The position numbers and the translations under genes are program-made. The notes under the pieces are model-generated. The model saw only the letters and a list, made by a program, of their open reading frames with translations. It had not been told where the DNA came from and did not search any database. DNA of 64,000 bases from Hypomyces perniciosus (Eukaryota; Ascomycota; Sordariomycetes; Hypocreales; Hypocreaceae): NCBI GenBank assembly GCA_008477525.1, contig SPDT01000002.1, positions 434,001 to 498,000 on the forward strand, given 5' to 3'. Positions 43,342 through 55,096 of this stretch are shown piece after piece; the first letter of the stretch is position 1; each line of letters starts with the position of its first letter.

Positions 43342-45773
43342 TTAGACCTCTTCTGTGTCCACGGCTTCATATCCGCCGCGGCTCCCCCTTCTGGTGAGTC
43401 GCATCAGAGTCGGGGTCTCGTACATGACCGTATAATCCACCTTGTCGCCGCCTAGCACTGCACTGCCGGTCTCTCTCTGCCCAAATACGGGCGCAGGATC
43501 GCACCAGAAGTCTTTACAATTCGCAACGCAGCCTCTGCTAAACGGATTCTTCTTCTTCCGCTTGTTCTTAGCCGTTGCCGCACCACGACCGGTGATGGTC
43601 TCAATGAAGGGATCCACGCCGAGCAGCTGACTCCACTGCTTGAAAATGCCGCCCTTGTGCTTATGACCATGACCAGCATTCGCGTCGGTTGCTGGCGTAG
43701 ATATGGATGCGTGGTTGGGGTCAAGCGGTGTGCCCGTTGACGTGAATGCGGTAGATAAGGAGGAACCAGTGCGGACACCAGTCATGTTCTCGTATGTAGT
43801 CATGGCTCGTGAGACTTGAACAAGCTGGGTGAACAAGAGCATAGTAACCCAGGTGAGTTGCAAGGAAGCCCAAGCTGCGAGGATTAGAGTATAAGAGTCG
43901 GCGTTGATGAGCTTGCAGAGACTGGGTCCGAAGAGAGTACAGGTCTCTGAGGCTTTAGCTGACACTTGTTCATAATCTGGGATGTGTAAGCGCAAGCACG
44001 GGTTGGTAAGGGGGGAGGACGTACAATAATACAAGAGCCAGTCATAGGCAGGAATGCCAGCTGTGAGACTCATTAAATAGAGGAAGAATTGTCGGTGATT
44101 GTTTACACCAACACAGTTAAACACCCAGGGGCAGTGGCTATAAATGGAGTCAGTCACCTATCTCTCTCTAAGACGGTCATGATATGGGCTGGCACTTACT
44201 GGTCATGTTTGGCCACGCAACGCTGACACCGTCGACAATGCTTGCTCCGCAGCGGCGTCCGAATCATGCACATAACGCAAAAGTTGGATTCATCATATTT
44301 CCAAGACTTCAGGAGCTCGTCGATGACAGCCCTCTGCTCAGCAATTCCGTTCATCTTGGGAACAAAACCTGGATCATATCTCATGGACGCAATGTAGAAA
44401 AAGGCCGTCAAACCGAGCAAGGCCCCAAATGCGATATTCAACAGAATGTGCGAGGGTCCGCCACGCCAACCAATCGTGGCAGGCAAGACGAAGAGTATCC
44501 AATTGAGACCAACGAAAGATAATGAACCTGCAAAGATACCCGCCATCCAAGGCTGTATGAGACCTAATCAGCAAAGAGGGTTCTCTCCCAGGGGAAAACG
44601 CGAAACACTTACCGTCTTATGGAATTGTCGCATGTCGGAGGGAGCGTACTCAAGCACCTGCTTAGCACACCAAAGAAGGCCGTAAGCCGCCCCCAAAGCC
44701 AGCGGCACACCAAGAAAGACGGGCGCACTTGATAGAATCACAAGCACGAGCCAGACTATTAAGAAAGGCCAAAGGAATAGGAATTTTGTCAGGAACGCCC
44801 TCTTATCCTTCAAGAAGTAACTCGCGCCTGGCCAAGGTGGTGTCGCAATATGGCCGTCCTCATCGTACCCGCACTCTCGCAGCGCTCGATTCCAGGCCGA
44901 AATAGTGTTGAGCTCGCTGGCCGTCAAGGCAGGCGTCTTTCCCGTATCAGTCTTCGCAAATCGGTCCGCCCCGTACTCGATAAGTTTCATGATGCATCCC
45001 GGGTTGCCCTTCACCAACGCCCAGTGTAAGGGAGTGAAGCCCTGCTCGTCCTTTGCGTGAACGTTTGCCCCCCATCGCAGAAATACGTCGACGCATTGCG
45101 GAAAACCCTTGTAGGCAGCCCACATCAGCGACGTGTGTCCGTAGTTGTCCAGGACATCGACGGAGATGCCTTGATGTAGTAGCAGGACTATCAGCAGGAC
45201 ATTGCCATTGAAGGTCGAGATGTGAAGCGTGTTGTAGCCCTGGGCATCGGTAATGAGGGGATCGGCCCCATGCTGGAGGAGGAGGTTCACGGTGTAGTAA
45301 TGGCAGCGCTGCGCGGCCCATTGGAGAGGCGTAGCGATAGACTCGCCGCCCTTTTTGTTGATTTCGGCGCCGTGCTCGATGAGGAACGCGCACATGGCAT
45401 ACTGATTATTAATGGCTGCCCACTGCAGTCGCGATACGTCAGTTCAACTCCCAAGTCGCCTCGCCTTGTGCGCTGGCTGGCTGGCTCTTCTCCCTCTCCG
45501 GGGAACACTCACGTGCAGAGGAGTGATGCCTTCGTCATCGGTGTAGGTGGCATCGTACTCGCCCGACTCGAAGAGCTTCTCCATGGCCGCTACGTCGCCT
45601 ACCCGGGCCAGCTGCATGATATCCTCTTCGGGCACTGCCCCGTCCGAGGGTAAACTGCCCATCTCCATCTCGTTGTTGAGCTTTGGCGCTGCAGCGGTTG
45701 ATTTGGATGAAAGTTGTATTGGCGCTGCCGAAGCAGCCGACGTGCTGCTCGATCTAGTCGGTGGACGACCCAT
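43342..45773 (-). CDS. akr1: Palmitoyltransferase AKR1 (ankyrin repeats plus DHHC domain)
   Basis: Five exons (45773-45513, 45422-44613, 44552-44200, 44137-44025, 43976-43342) give 723 aa, normal for the family. After a Ser-rich start come about six ankyrin repeats (for example [58 protein letters not shown]). Then two TM segments, a Cys-rich domain (NFCVMCMIRTPLRSKHCRRC), the catalytic D474-H475-H476-C477 formed across an exon junction, two more TM segments and a cytosolic tail. The enzyme transfers palmitate to cysteines of target proteins at the Golgi. Here the motif is DHHC, whereas yeast Akr1 has DHYC. The fourth intron is 48 bp, in frame and stop-free, so its retention would still give a full protein. 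Confidence 0.95.
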
Positions 45774-46554
45774 GTACTCCGTACTACTACTACCAAAGCA
45801 CCCGTATCCGTATGGAGCACGCGGACCGACCGAGTAACAGTGCTTGTGTGGAAGCGGTTCGCTCGCGACCGGCCGGACCAGGGGTTCCGCTTAGCCGTTG
45901 ACGAGAGAGCTGGCTTAACGAAATGAGGGTGGTGGAGGAAGAGAGAGCCCCTGGCTTGATGACGATGCGATCGCTCAGTGTACGTGATGCTAACGGCTAT
46001 GCTGAAACATGTCGACCTCACCAAACATCTCTAGAAAGCAGAGGATAAGATGAATTGCTCTAGAAGGCTGAATCCAAAGTCTAGAAGGAGGGATGACAGA
46101 AGCAGAAACTCGCGTCACTGGCGGGATGATCCTGGACTCAAGAGACCGCGATAGCGAACGAGGCTGAGTCTAGGGGTGGCGCAAGCTGAGGAGCCGTGGC
46201 TTGAAACTTGAACCAGAGAGACCTTCCAGCCACAAGCGTGGCATGGTGTGGCGCAACTGTTTGAGATTTGCCGCTTTTGGATCTGGACACGATAATAGTA
46301 GTATTACTACTACTGCTGTGCCGACAACACCTCATCGAGTCGTCCGAGCCGGAATCTAGAATCCCGTGCGCAACTCGTGGGACCTGGGAAATTGCTCGTT
46401 CCACGCTGCTCGGGCAGAAATCCCCCGGAGTCGCCTCACTATCGCCTGATGCTGTTGCGGTCTTGCAGCGATCAATTGCATTGCTGAAATAGAACACCTC
46501 ACCTACAACTTGCTCCATCGCCATTGTCATCGCCAACGGCACACCGATTCAGCC
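45774..46554. other. Divergent promoter region (AKR1 / SRP receptor beta)
   Basis: Shared upstream region of two divergent housekeeping genes. It has a dispersed-motif copy at 45775-45783, directly at the AKR1 start. No gene is supported. Confidence 0.4.
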
Positions 46555-47412
46555 ATGGCGACCTTTACGGATTTTGTCGAGATGATCATGACGCCGTCTC
46601 TACCCGTCATCATCATAGGCCTTCTCGTTGTCCTCGGCGCTCCCGTTATCCTCCACTTCATCCTCGCCTCTTCAGTAACCTACATCAGCCCGCCCAGCGT
46701 CCTGCTCCTCGGCCCCGACAACGCTGGTAAGACTACTCTGCTCACTCTCTTCGAGCGCGGCACCAAGCCCACTCTCACGCATACGTCTCAAGTCACCCAT
46801 TCCGTTGAGCTCAACGCTTCGACCGACTCGGCCACCAAAGCGTCCTTCCGCAACCACGAAGATGCAACCGGTACACATACAAAGTTTCTCCTCGTCGACA
46901 CCCCCGGCCATGGCAAGCTGCGCAATGTCGCCATGGGGAAGTTAGCCCGCACCGAGAAGCTAAAGGCTGTGGTCTTCGTGGTGGACGCTGCAGCTTTGGG
47001 TGAACAGGAGACGCTTGCGCCGACGGCGTCGTACCTCTACGATGTGCTCCTCTTCTTACAGAGGAAGGCGACCGCCAAGGACAAGGCCAAGGCATCTATC
47101 CCAATCCTGATTGCCGCCAACAAGATGGACCTTTTCACTGCTCTCCCCGCTTCCATGGTCAAGACACATCTAGAGGCGGAGCTTGGTCGGATTCGCTCCT
47201 CCAGAAGCAAGGGCTTGCTGGATTCCGGGGTTGGCATCGATGATGTTGGTTCGGAGGAGCAGGATGGCTGGCTGGGAGAGTATGGCTCTGAGAAGTTCTC
47301 CTTCCAGCAGATGCACGAATTCGACATCGACATCGAGGTTTTACCAGGCAGTATCATGACGGAAGAGCCTGGCGCAGACAAGTGGTGGTGGTGGATTGCC
47401 CAGAGGGTATAA
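46555..47412 (+). CDS. srp102: Signal recognition particle receptor beta subunit
   Basis: A single exon of 285 aa. A TM anchor lies near the N-terminus (LPVIIIGLLVVLGAPVILHFIL). The small-GTPase domain follows: G1 GPDNAGKTTL, G3 DTPGHGKLR, and G4 ANKMDL. It ends in a short tail with WWWWIAQRV. This Arf-like GTPase anchors the SRP receptor alpha subunit to the ER membrane for co-translational targeting. The start ATG at 46555 has an upstream in-frame non-ATG extension, which I reject. Confidence 0.93.
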   Translation: MATFTDFVEMIMTPSLPVIIIGLLVVLGAPVILHFILASSVTYISPPSVLLLGPDNAGKTTLLTLFERGTKPTLTHTSQVTHSVELNASTDSATKASFRNHEDATGTHTKFLLVDTPGHGKLRNVAMGKLARTEKLKAVVFVVDAAALGEQETLAPTASYLYDVLLFLQRKATAKDKAKASIPILIAANKMDLFTALPASMVKTHLEAELGRIRSSRSKGLLDSGVGIDDVGSEEQDGWLGEYGSEKFSFQQMHEFDIDIEVLPGSIMTEEPGADKWWWWIAQRV

Positions 47413-47682
47413 TATGGAAAATCATGGCGTACGAGTACGGAATGACAGTATGAAACGTAAATGATAAAACCTAATAATTATTCTCATGAAATTACGACCT
47501 TTAACCCATTTCTCTTAATCATGTCCAAGGCCGTCGATGTTGAGTCGCATAGCCCATCCATACTCTATCTAACCATTGCCCGTTGAAAGATAGCAACGCG
47601 CTTACTTAAATGCAGCAAAACGCCGACCCCAAAACATAAATCATGACTAGACACTCAAGGTGATTGCATTCCAAAGACTGAT
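47413..47682. other. Short convergent intergenic region
   Basis: 270 bp between the 3' ends of the SRP receptor beta and cystathionine beta-synthase genes, AT-rich, nothing else seen. Confidence 0.4.
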
Positions 47683-49293
47683 TTACAGCTTCTGGTTGAC
47701 CATCCAGGTGAGCAAGTCAACCTTGGTGACAACCGCAATGGGCTTGGACAGCGACTTGGAGTCTACGTTGCCATCGGTGACAACAGCAGCACTGTTCCAC
47801 TCGAGGAACTTGCTCAGAGTAGAGAGAGTGGTGTCCGTCGTGATCTCGACAAACTTCCTCTTGTCGCCAGTCTCCTGTCCACTGGCAGCCTTGCGAGGAT
47901 CGGTGACAACTTCGTCCAATTTCCCAAAGTCAAACATGACATCCTTGACAGGGGACTTGGGGCTTGCTCGGCCTCGCTCGATGTAGCTAAGAAGGTTTCC
48001 GAGCGTAACCAGGCCGACCAACTTGTTCGACGACGAGAGTACGGGAAGCTGATCGAAGCCCTTGTCGCGCATGGTCTCAATGGCCTCGGAGCACAAGGCG
48101 GTCGCGCCAACTGAAGTCACAGGCTTTAGGCGCAGGGACGCAACAGTGGCGCCGTGGTATGGGTCCACGGCCTTGTCTTCTCCAGCTGTGCCAGCGGGCG
48201 CATTTTCGATGCCGTTGACAGGCAGCAAATTGTTGGCAGCCAACCAGTCGTCGTCAGCAAATTTGGAAAGGTAGCTTCGGATGCTGTCAGGAAGGACAAC
48301 GACTACAACGTCTCCTTTCTTGAATCCAAAATCCTTGACAGCCTGCAACATCGCTGCCATAGCGGAACCGGAGCTGCCGCCAACAAGTAAACCCTCCTCG
48401 GCAATCAGTCTCCTGGCAAGGTGGAAAGACTCCCGGTCCTCCGTCTTGTACCACTTATCGACGAATTCACGGTCCAGGACATCGGGAATGAAATCATAGC
48501 CAATGCCCTCGACCTTGTAGCCCTCGTTCATGTGCTCCTCGTTCAGGGCCTCGGGCAGAGCCAGAATACTACCATGCGGGTCGGCCGCAATGATTTTGAC
48601 ATCTTTGTTGTGCTTCTTCAGGCCCTTTGCAATACCGGTGATGGTGCCACCAGTACCCGCGCCAGCGACGACTGCGGTCACCTTGCCGCCAGTCTGCTCC
48701 CAGATTTCTTCGGCAGTGCCAAACTCGTGAGCGTCGGGGTTGGCCGGGTTGCCGTACTGGTCGAGAATGTGGGCATTAGGAATCTCCTTCTCCAAGCGTC
48801 GCGCGACACCAATGTGTGATTCGGGGCTGTCCCATGCGGCTTGGGTGGGTGTACGGATGATGGTAGCGCCAAGGGCACGGAGGACGGAGACCTTCTCGGC
48901 AGACATTTTCTCGGGTAGGGTGATGATGGTCTTGTAGCCCTTGATAGCACCAACAAGCGCGAGACCAATACCACTGTAAAGAGGCAATTAGCGGATGAGA
49001 AATGGAGTATTCCCAGGGGTCATGACATACGTGTTTCCGCTGGTAGGCTCAATCAAGGTGTCGCCAGGCTTGATCCTCCCGCTCTTCTCGGCCTCCTCGA
49101 TCATGCGCAGCGCTATTCTGTCCTTGACGCTGCCGCCAGCATTGAAGAGCTCCGTCTTCGCGTAGACTTCGCACTCGATTCCGAGAGACTGGGGGATCTT
49201 GTTAAGTCTGACGAGAGGCGTGTTGCCAATGAGGTCTGTCGCGGATAGGACGGTAGGGGCATTTCGCCCGACCTGGGGAAGTTGGGATGCCAT
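47683..49293 (-). CDS. cys4: Cystathionine beta-synthase
   Basis: Two exons (49293-49031 and 48973-47683; intron 48974-49030) give 517 aa. The PLP fold-type II core has NTPLVRL, Lys57 in GGSVKDR (the PLP Schiff base), PTSGNT for substrate binding, GAGTGGT for the PLP phosphate and GGSSGSA. A C-terminal pair of CBS domains (about 370-515) contains [10 protein letters not shown] and [14 protein letters not shown], as in eukaryotic enzymes. It condenses serine and homocysteine to cystathionine in transsulfuration. The haem-binding N-terminal extension of animal enzymes is absent, as in fungi. The start ATG at 49293 was chosen over an upstream Ser-rich in-frame extension. Confidence 0.94.
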
Positions 49294-50845
49294 TTTCACA
49301 AGAATTGGCGAGAATAGAAGAAGCTTTCGTTCGTCCAAAGGCTCAGAAGAGGAAGAAGAGAGAGAGGAAGAAAATAGTGAAGAGGAAAAAGGAAGTGGCG
49401 GAAAGAGTTTTGGGTGGGAGCATTTTGCCGACACTATGCGCCCCTCAATGGAGGGGTCATTGGCATTTGATTAACCTGTCAATGAGCATTACAAGAGGAT
49501 AAAGGCAGCCATAACTATCGTGGGTCTATCAGGATCTTCCAATGCACCATTTGACGGATTTTCTATTCCCCTTCTAATTTTCTCTGGATTTTTCTCGCGG
49601 AACAGGACCGTTTCAATGGCTTCCTTGGCATGCTGCTGTTAGGACTGGATGAGATGAGATGAGATAAGGATCAGAGGATCGATCACATGCGTGATCTTGG
49701 CACAGGATGAGGTAATTCAAGGGTTAGGGTTGGTTGTATCGCGGTAATCGGGGTTGGGGTCGTCACTCCTCCCAAACCCCCACACGTGCCTACATACCAA
49801 ATCTCAACAGCAATTCTCTCTGCCTCATCATCACCATAATGAACAGACGTCACGATAGTGAAAGTCAGCCCAATGCCTTTTTGTTCCATCATATCAACTT
49901 CTTCATCTGATGCAACAGTGACTCACAACGATAAAAGTTTGTCTGCTCACCGCGTGTGAAGCTCAATGGGACGAAAGGCAGCGCAGTGTGTGGTTACGCA
50001 ACAGATGGCTCCCAGAACAAAACACAATCCTGGTGGAACTGTATGCTCTTATGCTCCCCCGCTCCCCTCAGTCCAAGCAATCGCCATCATGCACGAAAAT
50101 GACGATAGCGGATCTGTTACATCGGCAACTTTCGTGGAACCCGAGCATGCATGCGCCTTCTATTCCGTCTCGCAGATTGCTGAAGAGTCATTGACCGTCT
50201 CGTTTTCGTCATGGTGCCCCTGGCTGACGATTGTAGTATTTGTCAACCGAAATACTACAATGTTTGCAAGTCCAAAGCCGGGTTCCCCTCCGCCAAGAAG
50301 GGTCCGTTCATGATGCTGCATGCACACGTCAAAAGACCCAAGACTTTCGAAGGTTCTGGACCACGCAATCGCGATAACCGCTTACAGGAATCTGTCTATC
50401 ACGTCTTAGGCGACATTCCGCTGCATGGAATCTTTGCCATTTGGCTGCCAAGAAGGCTAGAGCTTCTAGGATCGGAGCAAACAGGATAAAGGTGCAGCGG
50501 AATGCCAATAAGCTTGAATCTCCGCGGTGCAGGCTTGCCCCACTGAGGCGGCCTTTAATGTGACCTGCCCTTTTGGCTCAGGGATTTCCCATTCAGGCAA
50601 CGGGAAAGACAAACTTAATCTGGAGATGCCGGGGATTAAGCTCCTTACACTACTGAGATGCATGCAAGGCCTCAATAGGCATGGATAATAGCAGTCGTGA
50701 TGGCCGGCGGTGACGCTCAATATCATGTTGCTCGCGGTTACTTAAAGCCCTCAGGTTCCAGACAGAGAACTTTTCCAATATCTCATCAGTCTCTGCCTTC
50801 AATTGCCAATACCCTTCCAAGGCAAGCCAAAGACAAACTCTATCC
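49294..50845. other. Divergent promoter region (cystathionine synthase / M28 peptidase)
   Basis: 1.5 kb with no supported gene. An E-box CACGTG lies at 49783-49788, about 490 bp upstream of the cystathionine beta-synthase start; Cbf1-type factors that bind this word control sulfur genes in yeast, so this is suggestive only. Confidence 0.4.
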
Positions 50846-52541
50846 ATGAAGCTCTGGCACAACCTCCTGTGCGCCGGCTGTCTTGCCACGGCCGTCGTTG
50901 CCCATGACCCGTTGACACCAGACAAGGTCGAGGCCGATGTTAAGGAGAGAAAGTCAGTATCCTGCCCCTTCCTTTGATATGTTATGGTCCTAACAAGAAA
51001 TCTCAGTCTCCAAAATGTGCTTTGGAACCTGAACAAGATTGCCAACGACAATGGCGGCAACCGAGCTTTCGGACTGCCTGGCTACAAAGCCTCTGTCGAC
51101 TTCGTCCTTGAACGGGTGCAGAAGCGCTTCGGCAAGGATCTGGACACCTATGTCCAGCCTTTCCCTCACATCTTCGAGACCACGAGGAAAATTGCAGTCA
51201 AGGGCCCTAAGGGTGAAGACGTCTATGCCATTACCCTCCAGTACAATACTGCCACGCCTGTGCCTGGTGGCATCACTGCTCAGTTGATCGACACACCCGT
51301 CGACGACGCACGGGGATCTGGCTGCTATGCCGACCAGTGGGAGGGCATTGATGCGACCGGAAAGATCGCCCTCGTTAAGCGAGGTGTTTGCGCAATCGCT
51401 GACAAACTCAAGCTTGCCAAGGCACATGGTGCACTGGCTGTCATCTTGTACAACCAACTGCCAGGAAAGCCAATTGGATCGGCCACCCTCAGCGCATCCA
51501 ACATCGGCCTGCTGGTGCCGGTTGGTGTCATCACTCTCGAGGATGGCACTGACTGGAGCAGGCGTCTCGCTGCTGGAGAGAAGCTCGAAGTCAACTTGCT
51601 TGTCGACTCTGTTGCCGAGACCAGGGAGACCTGGAACGTCATCTCCGAGACCAAGGAAGGTGATCCCAACAACGTCATCTTGCTCGGTGCTCATCTCGAC
51701 TCCGTTCAAGCTGGTCCAGGTAAGCATACTTGATCGTCAAACACCAAGGTATGCTGGCGAGGTTAACTGGGAAATAGGTGTCAATGACGACGGCAGTGGT
51801 ACCGCTGCTCTCCTTGAGCTGGCAGAATCGTTCACGAAGTACAAGGGATTCAAGAACAAGGTTCGATTCGCTTGGTGGGGAGCTGAAGAGTAAGTATTGC
51901 CTCGGATATATATATATTGCCAGTCTGATTGCTGACTCTTTCCCCAGGAGCGGCCTCGTTGGATCTCTCTACTACGGACAGCATCTCTCTGAGCAGGAGG
52001 CTGATCGTATCCGGTTCTACTTCAACTACGACATGATCGGTTCCAAGTACCCCTACTATGCCGTTTATGCCGATACCGAAGCCCACAAGACCGGTGGCAA
52101 GTTTCTCCTCGACTACCTCCAATCCAAGGGCAAGGACGCTTATTATGGGTAAGTATCTAACCAACTGATATGGGAGATATGTTGCTAATCATTGTTCACA
52201 GCGGTTTCGGAACATCTTCCGATTACGTCGCTTTCCTCAACCTCGGCATTCCATCCTCTGGCCTGTTCACTGGCGCTGCCGCCGCACAGGACCCATGCTA
52301 CCACCAACCCTGCGATACCATCGACAACATCCACTGGGAAGCCATCACGTTGAACACCAAGGCTGCGGGTCGCGCAGCCGCAGAGCTTGCCCTAAGCCTT
52401 GAGGGTATTCCCCGTCGTCAGAAGATTAGCCCCAACCCGAAGAGCAAGAAGGCCATTGCGAGAAGCTTGAGCAAGTGGGCACAGGTTGAGAAGGTGGCTG
52501 AGAAGACTCACAGCTGCGGTGGTGGCAACAACGTTGTCTGA
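50846..52541 (+). CDS. Secreted M28 aminopeptidase with PA domain
   Basis: Five exons (50846-50952, 51007-51719, 51778-51889, 51948-52148, 52202-52541) give 490 aa. A signal peptide (MKLWHNLLCAGCLATAVVA) is followed by a short propeptide. The protease-associated (PA) domain (about 130-250) has GKIALVKRGVCAIADK and AVILYN. The metallopeptidase domain has metal ligands in LGAHLDSV, NDDGSGT, WWGAEE, YDMIGS and a late His in CYHQPCDT with its disulfide cysteines. It trims N-terminal residues from peptides outside the cell for nitrogen supply. Fungal leucine aminopeptidase 2 and aminopeptidase Y have this layout. The basic C-tail (KSKKAIARSLSK) is slightly long. Confidence 0.93.
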
Positions 52542-52995
52542 GGCACAAAGTAGCCGGTTTGTGGAGCTTTGTCAATCTCATCTTCCAGTAAGGCAGAATC
52601 AATGAGTTAATCATCAGAGCATTATGAGTAAATAGAGATACATGATTTTTTTTTAAAACGATGGCCACCAGCGCCCCCAATATTTCCCTGATTATGTTAC
52701 GAAGCTCGTCGATGAGTCCTAATTAATACAGATCTCTCATTTATCCATCACATGGCATTGGGCCGTCTTAAAATCCCCCATACCTTCTTCTTCTGACTAT
52801 TTCTGAATCTATAATCACATCAGTCGATTTGTTCTATCGTTTGAGCGGGCCACGATGTACTCACTTGACGCTAATACTCATCACCCATCTCATTCCTTGA
52901 CGATGAAGGTCGTTCCCAAGACAATCTTCCATCACACATTGTCAAAGAGCGAAATCCGGTCATGAACTTTGCCAACTCCTTCAACGAAGCGATCC
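52542..52995. other. Convergent intergenic region
   Basis: 3' flanks of the M28 peptidase and the single-pass protein. A T-run near 52646 is seen. No gene is supported. Confidence 0.4.
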
Positions 52996-53538
52996 TCAGG
53001 ACACACGCCGAACCTGTGGTTTCCGTGGATTCGGAATCGGAATAGCCCGATACGTGGGGAACTTCGGCCCTCCGGGTATCCTCTCCGCCACCGGCGGCGG
53101 TTTTTGAATCGAGACTGTCGGTTGTGGTCTCGGCCTCTTCTTCGAGCGGTAGTGCGTCGTCGTCTCCTCCTCCTCTAGATATGAGTGCGTGGCACGGCTG
53201 CTGACTTTGTCATCGTACTCGATGGGCATCCTCCGGTTGCCGACGTAGCAGAAGCCCACGAGGAGAAGGAGCACGACGAAGCCTACGACACCGCCTAATA
53301 TTCCACCAATTTGTTCGCCCGTTAGGCCCTTGTGAGGTTGCGACGTTGGTATTGGCGGTGGACTTGGTGAAGCTTCTGGGGGAGGGGTCGGTGCGGTGCT
53401 ACCAAGGGTGACTAGGGTCGTGATGGTGGTGGATTGTCTTGTCAAAGTCTGGGTGATTACGTAGAAGTTGGATTCTTGCCGGATCTCCAGCTGGGCTGGT
53501 GATGGCGCCTCGGTAGGTGCTGGGACTGGTAATCTCAT
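52996..53538 (-). CDS. Single-pass membrane protein of unknown function
   Basis: A single exon of 180 aa. A Thr/Pro/Ser-rich N-terminal part (about residues 1-75) is followed by one TM segment (EQIGGILGGVVGFVVLLLLV, then GFCY) and a basic, Pro/Arg-rich C-tail with acidic EEEE. There is no clear signal peptide, so the N-part is probably outside by reverse-anchor insertion. The Gly-rich start of the helix (GGILGGVVGF) is common in fungal surface sensors and mid-like proteins. The family is not recognised, and a cell-wall sensor role is only a guess. A fused or missed upstream exon with a signal peptide is possible. Confidence 0.6.
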   Translation of the reverse strand: MRLPVPAPTEAPSPAQLEIRQESNFYVITQTLTRQSTTITTLVTLGSTAPTPPPEASPSPPPIPTSQPHKGLTGEQIGGILGGVVGFVVLLLLVGFCYVGNRRMPIEYDDKVSSRATHSYLEEEETTTHYRSKKRPRPQPTVSIQKPPPVAERIPGGPKFPTYRAIPIPNPRKPQVRRVS

Positions 53539-55096
53539 TTTGATGCCTGCAAATGGATTGCTATGTTGGAGTCAAGAACCATCCGAGAACTCATCGACTG
53601 GGACCAAGCCATTAATACGCATCTATTGACCGCTAGCTTTCTCTCTCTCCCCCTTTTTCAGTTCACGCAATCCATCGTCACCGCGATATGTAGGCATGCA
53701 CGCCGTGCAACAGCGCAGCATCAAAGAAGCCCCCAAGACACACCAGTCATATGATGAGGCCATGCGGCTTGGCCCGCCCACCATCACCAAGCTAGGGTGA
53801 GCCTTTGTTCGTAGGCAGACAAGCCCGCCCGATTTGCGGGCTGTCGAAATGGCGGCCTTTTTGCGTTATCTAAACATTTGACAGGTCGGCTGGCGTGTTT
53901 TTGAAGGTGGGTAGGCTTGTGATGCATAGACGTCAACGGTTGGCTGGCTGGCTGCGGGTGGTGGTCCCGCATCCAATGCGATAGGTTGAGAGGATCTGCC
54001 TTGTTATGCAGGCATATCCAATGAGGGGAAGATGCGCCGTGATGTTGGTAAAGTTGGGCTAGTCCTCTGCTCCAAAGCGGACACGAGATGTCAAAGTCTG
54101 GGTTTGGATGTCAGGAGTGCAGATTAGGCGACAGCCAGGGTGGAGTAGTAGGCCCGCAGGATGTTTGCTAGGCAAGGCAAACGTCCGGATAGATGACACA
54201 TTCGCCGCATTAATAGGAGCCTTGAGCATTCCTTGGTTATGTAGAAGAATATATTCAACAGCGATAGTAATGGATATGATAGTATTAAAAAGGGGCTTGG
54301 GTATCAATGAAGAACCAAGCCTGCGATGCGTTGTCTTGAAACATCATAGGCCCGTTGTCGCCTACCCTATAGAAAGGCGTTTTTCCCCCGACTCCCAACA
54401 AGAAATGCATCGCCCGCCATCCGATTTGTAGTCTTGTCACTTTGATTCAGTGTACATATCGGGCTGTGTTTTTCGGTGATCCTGAATGGCAGTTGTTTGG
54501 TCATTGTCGCAGTGTCATGGCGGGAAAGGGGAGAGGCGATGACTCTGTTTCTCTCCATTCATCATAGCAGGCTGTTCGCTCAGTCCAAATCTCATATTTT
54601 ACCAATATGAGGCGACCGGAAGACGAATCATGACTATTAGCTCGTGATCGCCCTCTAATAGTAAATGCCTAAATGCCTTCCACGCGGATCTACGGATCTA
54701 CCCGACCAAGACCCGGAGGATGTGGGTCAAGTGGGGCCGAAACGACCGAAGCTTGATCCGGTCTCACACGGCACTGTTTGAGACACGATGAGCAACAGGT
54801 GATTCAGGCGGAGAGAAACATGAGACTAACTAAGCGATTTTAATTTAATGAATAGGTAAGTAGACCAACTAAACAAATTACCTATAAAAGCAGACTAAAC
54901 TACGGAGTACAGGCATTTAGGTCCTATATCCAGGAATCATCCTTTCCACAGACAACAGCACGCACCAGTCTTTTTTTGTCATCGTGATCAATCAAATGCA
55001 ACCTTTTACCGTGACTCCCAACTCCCCATATGATCGCCCCGTTATTTATCGAGCCTCTTTCGGACTTTTCTTCTCCTCCGCCCATTATTCTCATCA
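53539..55096. other. Intergenic region upstream of the single-pass protein
   Basis: 1.6 kb with no supported gene. A GGCTGGCTGGCT stretch (about 53940-53955) and one dispersed-motif copy (54901-54909) are visible. Confidence 0.4.

Noticed and set aside
50990..51727. A 245-codon open frame on the minus strand
   Set aside because: Antisense shadow of the M28 peptidase exon.
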